From positions 1-24,023 of the forward strand of contig JBFFWQ010000093.1 in assembly GCA_041570195.1 (NCBI GenBank): a stretch of 24,023 bases of DNA, read 5' to 3'. The first letter of the stretch is position 1. Every line of letters starts with the position of its first letter. Of the stretch, positions 14,743 to 22,727 are shown in pieces. The notes beneath the pieces were generated by a model that saw only the letters and a program-made list of their open reading frames with translations, made no database searches and was not told where the DNA came from. A program made the position numbers and the translations under genes. The DNA comes from UBA11865 sp041570195. Lineage in GTDB: Bacteria > Chloroflexota > Anaerolineae > Promineifilales > Promineifilaceae.

Positions 14743-14896
14743 AGCAATCGTCCCCACGGTGCGTTGGCTTGCTGGACTCCGGCACGGCTGTGTTTGTAAC
14801 GCTGCCTAGCCGATTGGAATAGCTATCACAACCGCCTTCCAGCCATCGTAATTGTTAAAAGTAGAACAATGACACAACCGATCACTTCCGCGTTGA

Positions 14897-15361
14897 ACCC
14901 CATTATTCCGCCAGCAGACAAAATCGGTCTACGATTTTTTCGGCTATCTCGTTAGTGATATCTCCCGTGATTTGTGGCTAACACGTCTGGCGTCGGGCTA
15001 GAATCTATTCAGCTTTATTGCCTGGTATATCCCCAGCATTCATGACTTCAATCTCAACTCGCTAATTCGGGGTGTCCCTGAAGTGCGAACACAGTCGAGA
15101 TGGCAAAATTCCCCCTATCTTGACACCACAACTATCTCATTCGGGATGTCGCTGGCCGAGGCGGACCAGACTGCCATCGACTCTTCAGCCGCCGAAGAGG
15201 TCGCTTGTGGCCGAGCGGTGTGCGAATGTGCGCTTCAATGGCTGGAGACGGCAGATGAAGCAACCTTGCAAGCGATTCCGGCCGGCCGCCAGAATCTGGC
15301 CCGGTCAGCTCAATACCACAACGAATCGTGCGGACCTTCCCTTATAAAGGCATCATCATGA
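14897..15361 (+). pseudogene. decayed open frame before the response regulator
   Basis: One frame stays open from 14897 to 15361 except for a TAG at 14999. Before the TAG it reads protein-like (VYDFFGYLVSDISRDLWLTR); after it comes FSFIAWYIPSIHDFNLNSLI and a more ordinary segment with MSLAEADQTAIDSS and a Cys-containing CGRAVCECALQW. The small ORF at 14869 enters the same stretch in another frame across a T6 run, which could mark a frameshift. I do not recognise the protein, and no part before 15358 resembles the missing receiver half of the adjacent response regulator. Chance openness is possible. Confidence 0.28.
14920..14940 (+). terminator. AT-rich hairpin with T tract
   Basis: AAAATCG-GTCTA-CGATTTT followed by two more T. 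The stem is perfect but has only two GC pairs, so it is a weak terminator at best. Confidence 0.3.
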
Positions 15362-15771
15362 TCACAATGTTGGAAGATGACGACTCTTTCTTCGCCGCCA
15401 TGCGCGCGGGAGCGCGCGGTTATGTCCTAAAGGGTGCGGACAAAACGGAGATGCTCAGAAGCATCCGAGCCGTGGCTCAAGGCGAGGCCATTTTTGGCCC
15501 AGCAATCGCCAGCCGGCTGGCGGAGTTCTTTCGGCAGGTCAATGAGGCCTCTCAGGAAGAAGAAAATGCCAAGACTTTTCCCGACCTGACGGATCGGGAA
15601 CACGAGATATTGGAGCTAATCGCCCGCGGCCGGAATAATCAAGAGATCGCCAGTCACTTGCACATCACAATGAAGACGGTCAGCAATCACATCTCGAACA
15701 TCTACAACAAACTCCAGGTAGCAGACCGGGCCCAGGCCATCGTATTAGCGAAAGATGCTGGCATGGGATAA
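15358..15771 (+). CDS. LuxR/NarL-type response regulator, N-terminally truncated
   Basis: Residues 1-50 are the second half of a CheY-like receiver domain: MITMLEDDDSFFAAMRAGARGYVLKGA, with the switch Thr and conserved Lys of the LK motif. A linker and a complete LuxR helix-turn-helix follow (LTDREHEILELIARGRNNQEIASHLHITMKTVSNHISNIYNKL). Usual family members are about 210-220 residues; this has 137 from ATG 15358 (AAAGG 7 bases upstream), or 147 from GTG 15328. The missing part carries the acidic pocket and the phosphorylated Asp, so it cannot be controlled by phosphorylation. No sensor kinase is nearby. It may be a pseudogene, or an always-active DNA-binding remnant with a fresh start site. 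It converges on the propeller gene with a 25-base gap. Confidence 0.85.
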   Translation: MITMLEDDDSFFAAMRAGARGYVLKGADKTEMLRSIRAVAQGEAIFGPAIASRLAEFFRQVNEASQEEENAKTFPDLTDREHEILELIARGRNNQEIASHLHITMKTVSNHISNIYNKLQVADRAQAIVLAKDAGMG

Positions 15772-15796
15772 GCTTGAAAGGGTTTCTCCAGATGGG

Positions 15797-17989
15797 TCAC
15801 TTACCTTCTACCTGAACCACATATAGACCAGCATCACCGGCGGCCGCAAAAATCATATCCCCGCTTGTGTCAAGCCTGCCGGCCATCGGAAGCCGGCCCG
15901 AGAGATGAAGGCGGTCGGGTTCAGAAGCATCCAAAACCCAGGTCCCGTCGTCATTGGTGACCAAAAAAATCATGCCGTCTTCGCCGGTAATCATTTCGTG
16001 TACGCTAAAGGGCAGAAGCCAGCTATCGTTCACCACGGGACTATCTGGATCGGTCACGTCGATACTATGTAGATTCTGACAACTGTAGCCGTCACAGGAT
16101 GCGAACAGCATGTCGCCCGCCACAGCCAATCGGCTGGCGGCTTCCGGCAGCGCTAAGACTCCCGAAGGTTGAGGCTCAAGGGGGTCGCTGATGTCGAAGA
16201 GGTGAATCCGGTTGGTTTCCCCCAGGCTCAAGGCGTACAAAGTGTCTCCTGATAAGGTCAAGCCTAGTACCTGCCAACCGCCAATTTCCAAAGCGGCTGT
16301 TAAGATCGGCTTGGCCGGATCCTTCAGATCAATGACCCCAACGACGCCAGCGGCAGCGCCATCCTGGTTACCATCCGAGATTGTGGTGTACATGACGTTG
16401 TCGTGCAGAATCGTCACAAAATCCGAATCGCCATAATGTTCCCCCTCCTCGGGCGCCCGCAGGAATTGGGGATCGGCCGGGTCAGAGATGTCTAGCGTGT
16501 ACAGGCCGCCCATCCAGACAGGTGCTACCATGGAATCGTGGGAAGTGTACAGGCCCAGATACCCTTCATCTTCCAATACCAGCTTGTCGCCAACCAGGGC
16601 CGGCACCGGTTGGCTCACGTCAAGGGTGACGATACCCTCGCCAGTAAGGAGGAATGCCAAATCATCGTGCAAGGCCAGGCTTTGGGCATTGAGGAAACCG
16701 TCTGGATGCGTGAATTGGCTTACAAGAGCCGGCTCGGCCGGGTTGCTTACGTCGAAAATCTGAAGACCGCCGTGCACGGTGACGAACAAGTTGTCGTCTT
16801 GAATGGCCAGGTCTATGAGGCAGTCTTTTGGGTCAATTTTGTTCACCAATTGCGGCCTGTCGCCTTCCAATCTGACAAAATCTATGGAAGAACCGCAATG
16901 CCCAAACTCCCCTGATGTGCCGGCCGAGATCAAGATCTCGTCATTGGTCACTACGTGGTTCGAGAAGAAGGACAATTCTAATTCAACGCGATCGCCCAGG
17001 CGGAGTGGTTCGGCCGGATTACTAAGGTCAAATTGCTCAATGCCCTCAGAGTTGGGTCCTCCGATCTCGACTACATAAACGATGTTATCTCTTACGGCGG
17101 CCTGGCTGCTGTAAGAACCGCCGGTCAGCGGCGTCTCACTCAGGATCTTATCTGGATCAGCGGCGTCGCGGAGTTGTATGCGGCGGTTATCAATGATAAT
17201 TACCAGATCGCCATCCACCAGGACATTGTCATTCATCTGCAAATCATGGGTATACAGTAACCTCGGTTGTACTGGGTCGGTGATGTCAAAACGAAGCAAG
17301 CTGGGCCATTCACCTGTCCGGCCCATATTATAAAGGTAGGCGCTATCGTCTATTACAGTGACGCTTCTTGCCCACGGCTTTCTGACTGTCTCCTCGTCCG
17401 GACTCCAGTAATTGGGGCCATCATTGAGAATTTGCACATTGGACGGATCGCTCACATCAATCATGATCAGACCAGCCCACTCAGCAGCGACATAAGCTAT
17501 CCCCTCAGACACCTCTATACCCCGAATCAGGCCGGGCAGCGGCTCGCTTTGCCCCAGTAGTTGGGGATTGGTGGCGTCGCTGGCGTCCATCACCAATACT
17601 CTCGGCCCAAAACCAACGTAAACATACTCGCTGTCAACGGCGACAGCTCGTGGCACACCGCCCAGTTGATCGACGATGGTGAAACCGATTTCTTCGGCGA
17701 AGGGCAATTGGTTAGCAGCAGGCGCCGGTTCGCTTGGATCTGCCGTCGCTGCTTCAGTTTGTGAAGCTGCCTCGGCAGCTGGCGTTTCGGTTGGAGCGGC
17801 CGTCGCTACTTGGGTTTGCGTGGCTACCTCGGCGGTTGGAGGCGAAGTGGGCTCTAAGGTCGGGGCACGTGTAGCCGTTGGCTCAAATTCAACCTGGGAT
17901 TCAGCTTGTGGTTCTGCGGTAGGGGAGCCACAAGCAACCAGCAATAACAACGCAAACAGGGATACGGAAACGGACAGTCGTCCTAACAT
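15797..17989 (-). CDS. LVIVD-repeat beta-propeller lipoprotein, 730 aa
   Basis: A lipoprotein signal (residues 1-19, Leu-rich) ends in the lipobox LVAC, giving a lipid-modified Cys20. A low-complexity Thr/Pro/Ala/Glu linker (about 21-95) should carry the protein away from the membrane. The rest is a chain of roughly 40-residue repeats of the LVIVD type (YVYVGFGPRVLVMDASDATNPQ, IAYVAAEWAGLIMIDVSDPSN, LFDISDPLEPQ), predicting a large beta-propeller, probably a surface binding or adhesion module. The start is uncertain: GGAGG lies 3 bases before ATG 17992 and 6 before ATG 17989, and I took the latter. Starts farther out would move the signal peptide away from the N-terminus. It is divergent from the CGNR gene, with its own consensus promoter and a leader of about 220 bases. 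Confidence 0.9.
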   Translation of the reverse strand: MLGRLSVSVSLFALLLLVACGSPTAEPQAESQVEFEPTATRAPTLEPTSPPTAEVATQTQVATAAPTETPAAEAASQTEAATADPSEPAPAANQLPFAEEIGFTIVDQLGGVPRAVAVDSEYVYVGFGPRVLVMDASDATNPQLLGQSEPLPGLIRGIEVSEGIAYVAAEWAGLIMIDVSDPSNVQILNDGPNYWSPDEETVRKPWARSVTVIDDSAYLYNMGRTGEWPSLLRFDITDPVQPRLLYTHDLQMNDNVLVDGDLVIIIDNRRIQLRDAADPDKILSETPLTGGSYSSQAAVRDNIVYVVEIGGPNSEGIEQFDLSNPAEPLRLGDRVELELSFFSNHVVTNDEILISAGTSGEFGHCGSSIDFVRLEGDRPQLVNKIDPKDCLIDLAIQDDNLFVTVHGGLQIFDVSNPAEPALVSQFTHPDGFLNAQSLALHDDLAFLLTGEGIVTLDVSQPVPALVGDKLVLEDEGYLGLYTSHDSMVAPVWMGGLYTLDISDPADPQFLRAPEEGEHYGDSDFVTILHDNVMYTTISDGNQDGAAAGVVGVIDLKDPAKPILTAALEIGGWQVLGLTLSGDTLYALSLGETNRIHLFDISDPLEPQPSGVLALPEAASRLAVAGDMLFASCDGYSCQNLHSIDVTDPDSPVVNDSWLLPFSVHEMITGEDGMIFLVTNDDGTWVLDASEPDRLHLSGRLPMAGRLDTSGDMIFAAAGDAGLYVVQVEGK
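17742..17855. repeat. 57-bp imperfect tandem duplication in the lipoprotein linker
   Basis: GCCGTCGCT recurs at 17742 and 17799, a 57-base (19-codon) period. Over the first 41 bases the two copies agree at about 32 positions. It encodes two rounds of the Val-Ala-Thr/Thr-Glu/Pro-type linker, indicating growth of the linker by in-frame duplication. Confidence 0.6.
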
Positions 17990-18172
17990 CATAAACCTCC
18001 ATCGCATAGGGAACCGACGGCTCTTGGCCCACGCCTTGGCCTCAATACAGGCGATCCCCTGCATTTCGCCGAAACTTCTGTACACAATCAAAGTAATTGG
18101 CGGCCTGCAGAAAGCCGGATAGCATGCATTCGCTCCTCGGACTTGACGATCGTTTGTGAAGACTGACCCGCG

Positions 18173-18201
18173 TTGACTGGAAAATGGTAACTGGCTATAA
18201 T
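18173..18201 (+). promoter_or_regulatory. consensus sigma70 promoter for the CGNR gene
   Basis: TTGACT (18173-18178), 17-base spacer, perfect TATAAT (18196-18201). Predicted start near 18208, about 86 bases before the ATG at 18294. Confidence 0.75.
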
Positions 18202-18210
18202 TGTAATGAC

Positions 18211-18239
18211 GGTTACATTCTAGCACGAGACGTGTAACC
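18211..18239. promoter_or_regulatory. shared operator: GGTTACA/TGTAACC inverted repeat
   Basis: GGTTACA (18211-18217) and TGTAACC (18233-18239), perfect 7-bp arms, 15 bases apart, centres 22 bases apart (about two helical turns). The repeat covers the initial transcribed bases of the plus-strand promoter and brackets the -10 and spacer of the minus-strand one. Further half-sites: GGTTAC at 18258-18263 and GGTAAC at 18186-18191. Confidence 0.6.
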
Positions 18240-18245
18240 TGTCAA
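18217..18245 (-). promoter_or_regulatory. consensus sigma70 promoter for the propeller lipoprotein
   Basis: Minus strand TTGACA (18240-18245), 17-base spacer, TAGAAT (18217-18222). It points at the lipoprotein gene, with a leader of about 220 bases. Confidence 0.7.
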
Positions 18246-18293
18246 GATATTTAAGATGGTTACTATTGAGCTGGTGGTCCCGGAGAACGAACG

Positions 18294-18908
18294 ATGGAAA
18301 CAAGTACATTTGATTTCGATTCAGGCGAGCTTTGCCTCGACTTTGCCAATACTTTGGAATGGCACGCCAGCGAAAACCCGGAAGATAGGTTGGGCGACTA
18401 TGCCGACTTCCTTGCATGGGCGGAGGCGGCCGAATTGCTGCCTGCAGAGCGGCTGGATCGATTGCGCCGTCTACTGAGTGCTCAGTCACAAGAAGCAGCT
18501 AGCGTCCACGGCCGGGCTATCCAACTCAGGGAGGCCATTTACCGGATCTTCGCGGATGTTGCAGGGGAGAGGAGCGCCAGTCTAGACGATCTGGTTGTAA
18601 TCAATGAAGAGTTGAACGAGGCGCTTTATCACTCGCAGGTCAGTCCGGCGCCTCAAGGTTTTTCCTGGCAATGGGCTGAAGTTTCGGGACGACTCGACCA
18701 GCTTTTGTGGCCCGTGGTACGCTCGGCCGCTGAGCTGTTGACTTCTGACTCGCTGGATCGCGTTAAAGAGTGCGCCGACGATCGTGGCTGTGGCTACCTG
18801 TTCATCGACACAAGTCGCAATCGCAGCCGACGCTGGTGCTCGATGGAGTCATGCGGCAATCGGGCCAAGGTGCGCCAACATCGCGAACGAAAACGAAAAA
18901 ACGCGTGA
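18294..18908 (+). CDS. CGNR zinc-finger / ABATE-domain regulator, 204 aa
   Basis: Two-domain protein. The N-terminal ABATE-like stress-associated part begins GELCLDFANTLEWHA (11-25) and runs to about 150 as mostly helical sequence. The C-terminal zinc finger has Cys160, Cys166, Cys182 and Cys187, the last within the name-giving CGNR motif (187-190), followed by the basic KVRQHRERKRKNA tail. The family is considered transcriptional regulators; length near 200 is standard and all zinc ligands are present. GGAGA lies 7 bases before the ATG. It is transcribed divergently from the propeller lipoprotein, and an inverted repeat shared by both promoters makes self-control and control of the lipoprotein plausible. 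The 3' end is 41 bases from a broken cysteine synthase gene. Confidence 0.92.
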   Translation: METSTFDFDSGELCLDFANTLEWHASENPEDRLGDYADFLAWAEAAELLPAERLDRLRRLLSAQSQEAASVHGRAIQLREAIYRIFADVAGERSASLDDLVVINEELNEALYHSQVSPAPQGFSWQWAEVSGRLDQLLWPVVRSAAELLTSDSLDRVKECADDRGCGYLFIDTSRNRSRRWCSMESCGNRAKVRQHRERKRKNA

Positions 18909-18949
18909 CGGTAAACCTGGGCAACGACAGGCGTCTTGGCCGGGGCTGG

Positions 18950-19174
18950 GCCTGTGTTTCCGGTGGATTGGTCGATGATCGTTCCATCGGGCTTGAATGC
19001 GCCGCCCTTCACGGCCGCTTCGATCATGCCCAGCGCCATGCGATCTTTGATGCTTCCCCCAGGGTTCAAGAACTCACATTTGACATAGATGTCGACATCG
19101 CGCGTCTCGTTGACGCTTCTCAGTTTGATTAGCGGCGTACTTCCTATCTGCTCAAGAATATTCAGCTTGTTCAC
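18950..19174 (-). pseudogene. cysteine synthase (CysK/CBS family), only the N-terminal 75 residues left
   Basis: Read on the minus strand from GTG 19174 (GGAGGG just upstream), the first 75 residues are clearly a PLP-dependent cysteine synthase or cystathionine beta-synthase: IGSTPLIKL (10-18), NPGGSIKDRMA with the PLP-binding Lys43, and STGNTG (70-75), the phosphate/substrate loop (usually TSGNTG). After residue 75 the frame runs into unrelated sequence overlapping the CGNR gene in antisense. Intact enzymes are about 300 or more residues, so three quarters are lost and no activity is possible. The break lies 41 bases from the end of the CGNR gene, so the deletion or recombination that joined them is marked here. 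Confidence 0.85.
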
Positions 19175-19517
19175 ATTCCCTCCGCGATTATTGCCTTTGA
19201 ATCTGGGCGATTTAGGGCAGATCTATTCGCTGTTTACTCACAATGATGTTTCTGAACGGCCCCATTCTACTCCGGCATCTGGCTATTTTCTCCTATATTG
19301 AAGTGGCTGCGATTCAGACGCGCCGCTGTTACTGTGCTGGCCGTCTTGGCTATGGCGCCGAAGGTGGCAACGAAGTCGTGGGACAGGTATCTGGGCTATT
19401 CCGGCGAGAGGCCGGCTTGCCCAATGCTGATTCCCAGTTTATCCTCTCAATCCAAAAGGTTCAGTCAATGGGCACACCTCAGAGATCATTTTACGATCGA
19501 GGCAGAGGAAGAAACGA
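19175..19517. other. intergenic stretch, no clear gene
   Basis: Upstream of both the broken cysteine synthase (minus) and the large membrane protein (plus). A frame open from TTG 19298 on the plus strand runs into the next gene in a different frame (19819), but has no ribosome site and no recognisable product, so I do not call it. No inverted repeat or convincing promoter was found. Confidence 0.5.
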
Positions 19518-21467
19518 ATGCTTCGACAATTGAACACGCGGCGAACCTTCTATTTCCTTTTGGTCGTTATCACGATCGCCCTGGGAACCGCACTATACTT
19601 CAACTGGATACCACTACTACAATCTGGCTATGGTTGGGACTGGCATTACAGGTCGCCAACATGGGGCGCCTGGCTAGCGCTATGGCCGTTTTTTGTGTCA
19701 GTCCTGGTGTACGCCGGTGGAACGTGGTGGCTGCGCCGCCGTTCACCAATTGCGTTTTTGGGCTGGATCGTTCTCGCCGGCTCAGTGGTTTGCGGTGGCG
19801 TGCTTGCCGCCTATGGTGACCCACTCCAATTGCTCTACGAAAGAACGGTCTCCGCGAATGCATCCGGCGCGTTTCGGATCGGCATTGAATTCGAATCGCT
19901 TCTGTCCGTCGTCCGCGCCTGGCCCGAGACGCTTGATGGGGAGCGTTACCAGGTCTATCGTCACATGCGCCTCAGTCCGCCAGGGTTGCCGGCTGTTTAC
20001 TGGGTCGCTGGACGAATCATGGAAGGATTCCCTGCTGTGAATAAGGTGCTAGGAGCCGACATACGTTCGTTCTTCTGTGACCAGCCGTATCTCACCAGGC
20101 TGACCGACGCCCAGCTATCGGCCACATTGGTTGGGATCCTCTCGCCGCTTTGGGCAATGCTAACCGTGGTACCACTCTATGACATGGTGCGGAATGTCTA
20201 CGGTGAAAACGCCGAAAGGGCAGCACGATTTGCGGCCGCGACGTGGCTTCTTGTTCCGGCGGTTGCAAGCTTCATGGGTAGCCATAACACAGCGCTGCCG
20301 CTACTGGCAACCTTAGCTCTGGTACTGTTCGTACGTGGCTGGAATGCGACGACAACGCGACGAGCCGCAATCTGGTTCGTCGGCGCTGGATTCATGACTA
20401 TTCTGTGTATAGTCATGAACACCTCCATGATTCCGCTCATCATGTTCTGCGGTTGGATAACCCTGCAATGGGCAGCGCTCGACGACCGTGTGCGCAGCGC
20501 CGCCTATTGGCGCAAGTCGATCACCGTTGGCGTGCAATTTGGGATTGGTCTAGCGCTGGGCATTGGCCTTTATCACCTGCTCACTGCTCATCACCTGTGG
20601 GATCTAATGCCGTCGATCATGGCCCGTCATATGCGCCTCGATCGTCCTTACGGACCGTGGCTAGCATTGCACACCCGCGACATGTTCCTCTTCTTTGGCC
20701 TACCCTTCTTTCTCGTCTGGCTCTATGGTTGCTGGGCATTGCCAGAAGGACGGGTCAGAAGCTGGGCTCGAGGATTGCTATTGACCCTGTTCATTCTGAT
20801 CATCTCCGGTTCAGCTCGCGGCGAAGTTGGCCGAGTTTGGATGTTTTTCATGCCTGCGATGCTTCTGCCAGTAGCGCACGTCCTCTTGCGCTTCTTCAGC
20901 CGGAGACAGATTGCAGGCATTATGGGCCTGCAGGTACTCTGGCTCGTGGTGGGATTTGTCGTTTTGCGGCCGATTCTCACGTTTCAGCCGCTTCCGCCTG
21001 ACTATGACACCGTGCGATATGCGCCACTGGCAGACGCGCCCATGGTGTCGGTCTTTGCACGTTTTGGCGATGAATTGGTGCTACAGTGGTACAAAGCGGA
21101 GTTCGACGCTGGAACAAACAGTGTGACGATGCATTTCGGGTGGGATCCACTGCGTCAGATTACGAGCAGTCACTTATTTTCGGCCTTGCCTGTTGCCGAC
21201 GACGGTACCGTTGGCGAAAGCCAGATATGGCTTCCACTGGATTATCGGTTCCCTACTACTTGCTGGCACCATGTGCAGGACGAGCCGGTGGTTGACCAGA
21301 TCATCTTATCGCTGCCTGAGAGTGCAACGCCGGGCGAATGGTGGATTAGTCTGTCGGCGTTTACGTTAGACGAAGAGAAGCAACCTCATTACCTCCCTGT
21401 ATATGCGCCTGACGGGAGCGTGGATGAGCAGCAGATCGGGATCGGTCCTATCGCCGTGATTCCATAG
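19518..21467 (+). CDS. polytopic membrane protein, GT-C glycosyltransferase-like, 649 aa
   Basis: The ATG at 19518 is preceded by GAGGAAG. The first 480 residues hold about ten to twelve hydrophobic segments, beginning at residues 11-30, 52-70 and 77-97. A soluble C-terminal part (about 500-649) is beta-rich and ends without further helices. Between the first helices is a polar loop with a Glu pair (GIEFES) and RLSPPGLPAVYW; such a helix-loop layout and Pro-Pro motif resemble lipid-linked-sugar mannosyltransferases of the GT-C/GT39 fold. No certain family match is visible, so the glycosyltransferase role is an inference. No glycan-synthesis genes are adjacent. Confidence 0.78.
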   Translation: MLRQLNTRRTFYFLLVVITIALGTALYFNWIPLLQSGYGWDWHYRSPTWGAWLALWPFFVSVLVYAGGTWWLRRRSPIAFLGWIVLAGSVVCGGVLAAYGDPLQLLYERTVSANASGAFRIGIEFESLLSVVRAWPETLDGERYQVYRHMRLSPPGLPAVYWVAGRIMEGFPAVNKVLGADIRSFFCDQPYLTRLTDAQLSATLVGILSPLWAMLTVVPLYDMVRNVYGENAERAARFAAATWLLVPAVASFMGSHNTALPLLATLALVLFVRGWNATTTRRAAIWFVGAGFMTILCIVMNTSMIPLIMFCGWITLQWAALDDRVRSAAYWRKSITVGVQFGIGLALGIGLYHLLTAHHLWDLMPSIMARHMRLDRPYGPWLALHTRDMFLFFGLPFFLVWLYGCWALPEGRVRSWARGLLLTLFILIISGSARGEVGRVWMFFMPAMLLPVAHVLLRFFSRRQIAGIMGLQVLWLVVGFVVLRPILTFQPLPPDYDTVRYAPLADAPMVSVFARFGDELVLQWYKAEFDAGTNSVTMHFGWDPLRQITSSHLFSALPVADDGTVGESQIWLPLDYRFPTTCWHHVQDEPVVDQIILSLPESATPGEWWISLSAFTLDEEKQPHYLPVYAPDGSVDEQQIGIGPIAVIP

Positions 21468-21658
21468 TTGTGGTCGGCCAGAAAGCTTTGGGACCAGTAA
21501 ATCAAATCCGAAGGACCGAAGAAGACGATATGGCGCAAAACTAGCCATGGTTGGTCGAGTCCTTATCATCAACGAACCATCGCCTGGTAATGAAGGCATC
21601 CGCAGACACATATAGTCCACAGATTGATTTCGAGCTTGGAGCATCCGCGGGAGCGTAT

Positions 21659-21913
21659 TTATGCGGAGTCGGAGAGGGCTTCAGGACTTCGCTTCTGTTC
21701 CTGAATCTGAACTGCCTTCTGAAGAGTTTCCAAAAATTCATCCAGGGGTACACGATGAACACGAGCGGCCGTTTCTACTGTCAGGGCCTTTGTGATCATC
21801 CGCCGCAAGGAATAGCGACCCACGCGCTTGACGCCAAACACCTCCATGACGTCGGCGATATCGCCATACTCCTGCAAGATGGCGGACACTTTGGTATCTT
21901 TCGTAATTTCCAT
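21659..21913 (-). CDS. DUF1858 domain protein, 84 aa
   Basis: A small protein with the pattern of DUF1858 (PF08984): EITKDTKVSAILQEYGDIADVMEVFGVKRVG, followed by LRRMITKALTVETAARVHRVPLDEFLETL. The domain is found alone or fused to redox and hybrid-cluster-type proteins and often has a CxxC pair; here no Cys is present at all, so a disulfide role is excluded for this copy. AGGAG stands 7 bases before the ATG. It is transcribed in the same direction as, and 119 bases downstream of, the Crp/Fnr regulator, with an FNR-geometry dyad in the gap, so it is a likely target of that regulator. Confidence 0.88.
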   Translation of the reverse strand: MEITKDTKVSAILQEYGDIADVMEVFGVKRVGRYSLRRMITKALTVETAARVHRVPLDEFLETLQKAVQIQEQKRSPEALSDSA

Positions 21914-21995
21914 GATTCGTTTTCTCCTGTTTCAGTGTTTTGACAGTAAGTATTCTTGATTCCACCAGAGATTAGCAGAAGGATGATTGTAAGTC

Positions 21996-22011
21996 TCCGA
22001 CTTTTGTCGGA
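21996..22011. promoter_or_regulatory. FNR-geometry dyad upstream of the DUF1858 gene
   Basis: TCCGAC-TTTT-GTCGGA, perfect 6-bp arms around 4 bases. Its inner form CCGAC-N4-GTCGG has the 5-4-5 layout of FNR sites (TTGAT-N4-ATCAA) with the GA/TC core kept. Its centre (22003.5) lies 41.5 bases from a transcript start predicted from a TAATCT box at 21969-21974 on the minus strand. It could alternatively be a hairpin after the Crp/Fnr gene. Confidence 0.5.
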
Positions 22012-22032
22012 AAGCATGGCGCCGCGATTGGC

Positions 22033-22719
22033 TTAATTAGCCAGTTTTTCTAATTGGTCCCGGTCGATGATGACGATTTGCTGGCGTTCGACTTCGATCA
22101 AGTTGTCCGATTCTAACTTGCGTAGGGAACGTTGGATGACGTCGACCACGGTACCCAATCGGGCCGCGAGCTCATTCTGCGTGTACCAGGCCGGCCGGAA
22201 CAGGGTGTCTCCTTCTGCCTCGTCAAGAATCAGCCGGGCTAATCGATTGATCACCGGCCGCAAGGATAGATCTTCAACCAAAGCGACAGAATGGCGTAGT
22301 CGCCCAGACAGGACATCAATTATCAATTGGGCGAACATTGGATCCTGTTGAATCAGCTGTCTGATGGCGCCGCCTGGAATAAACCATAATTGCGCATGGG
22401 TTAGGGAAACCACGGATGCCGGATTAGGCAAAGTCGAAAAGCAGCCTACCTCATTAAACGTTTGGCCGGCTTCGATTAAATGCAGGATCTGCTCGCGGCC
22501 GGCGGTAGAGTACTTCACCGCTTTCAAGGTACCTGACTGAAGCCAGTACAGTCCCTTAGAAGGCTCCCCTTCGCCAAAAATGATCGCGCCGGCCTGGTAC
22601 GTTATGCGCTTAGCGCGCGATCCTAGAAACGCCAATCCATCCTGGCCAAGCGGTCCGAAGAATGGGCTTTCCTTTAATCGTTCTGTGAACTGGGTTATGG
22701 GTTCTACTGGCTGAGACAT
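22033..22719 (-). CDS. Crp/Fnr family transcriptional regulator, 228 aa
   Basis: N-terminal cyclic-nucleotide-binding-type beta roll (about 18-125; YQAGAIIFGEGEPSKGLYWLQSGTLKAVKY), a dimer helix (about 126-150) and a winged helix-turn-helix (about 155-226) with TQNELAARLGTVVDVIQRSLRKLE. The full length is normal. The recognition helix reads V192-D193-x-x-Q196-R197, closer to FNR (V-E-x-x-S-R) than to CRP (R-E-x-x-x-R). Only one Cys (93) exists, so no FNR-type iron-sulfur cluster; the signal is unknown. The residues that contact cAMP in CRP are not evident. It is first in a same-strand pair with the DUF1858 gene. No ribosome site precedes the ATG, and a TATAAT ends 8 bases before it, indicating a leaderless mRNA. 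Confidence 0.93.
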   Translation of the reverse strand: MSQPVEPITQFTERLKESPFFGPLGQDGLAFLGSRAKRITYQAGAIIFGEGEPSKGLYWLQSGTLKAVKYSTAGREQILHLIEAGQTFNEVGCFSTLPNPASVVSLTHAQLWFIPGGAIRQLIQQDPMFAQLIIDVLSGRLRHSVALVEDLSLRPVINRLARLILDEAEGDTLFRPAWYTQNELAARLGTVVDVIQRSLRKLESDNLIEVERQQIVIIDRDQLEKLAN

Positions 22720-22727
22720 GGGATGGC

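Larger units (their letters stand above)
14527..15357. other. 830-base stretch without an intact gene
   Basis: It contains, in order: a hairpin downstream of the OsmC gene (14586-14606), a promoter-like pair (14715-14742), a 28-codon ORF with ATG 14869, an AT-rich hairpin with T tract (14920-14940), and a decayed open frame (14897-15361). These are described separately. The remainder, 14743-14868, shows nothing I can name. Confidence 0.5.

Noticed and set aside
19298..19819. 173-codon plus-strand ORF before and within the membrane protein gene
   Set aside because: TTG start without a ribosome site, half of it overlaps the real gene, and no recognisable domain.
20405..21001. 198-codon plus-strand ORF inside the polytopic membrane protein
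   Set aside because: Overlaps the membrane protein in another frame, lacks hydrophobic pattern or initiation signals; shadow.
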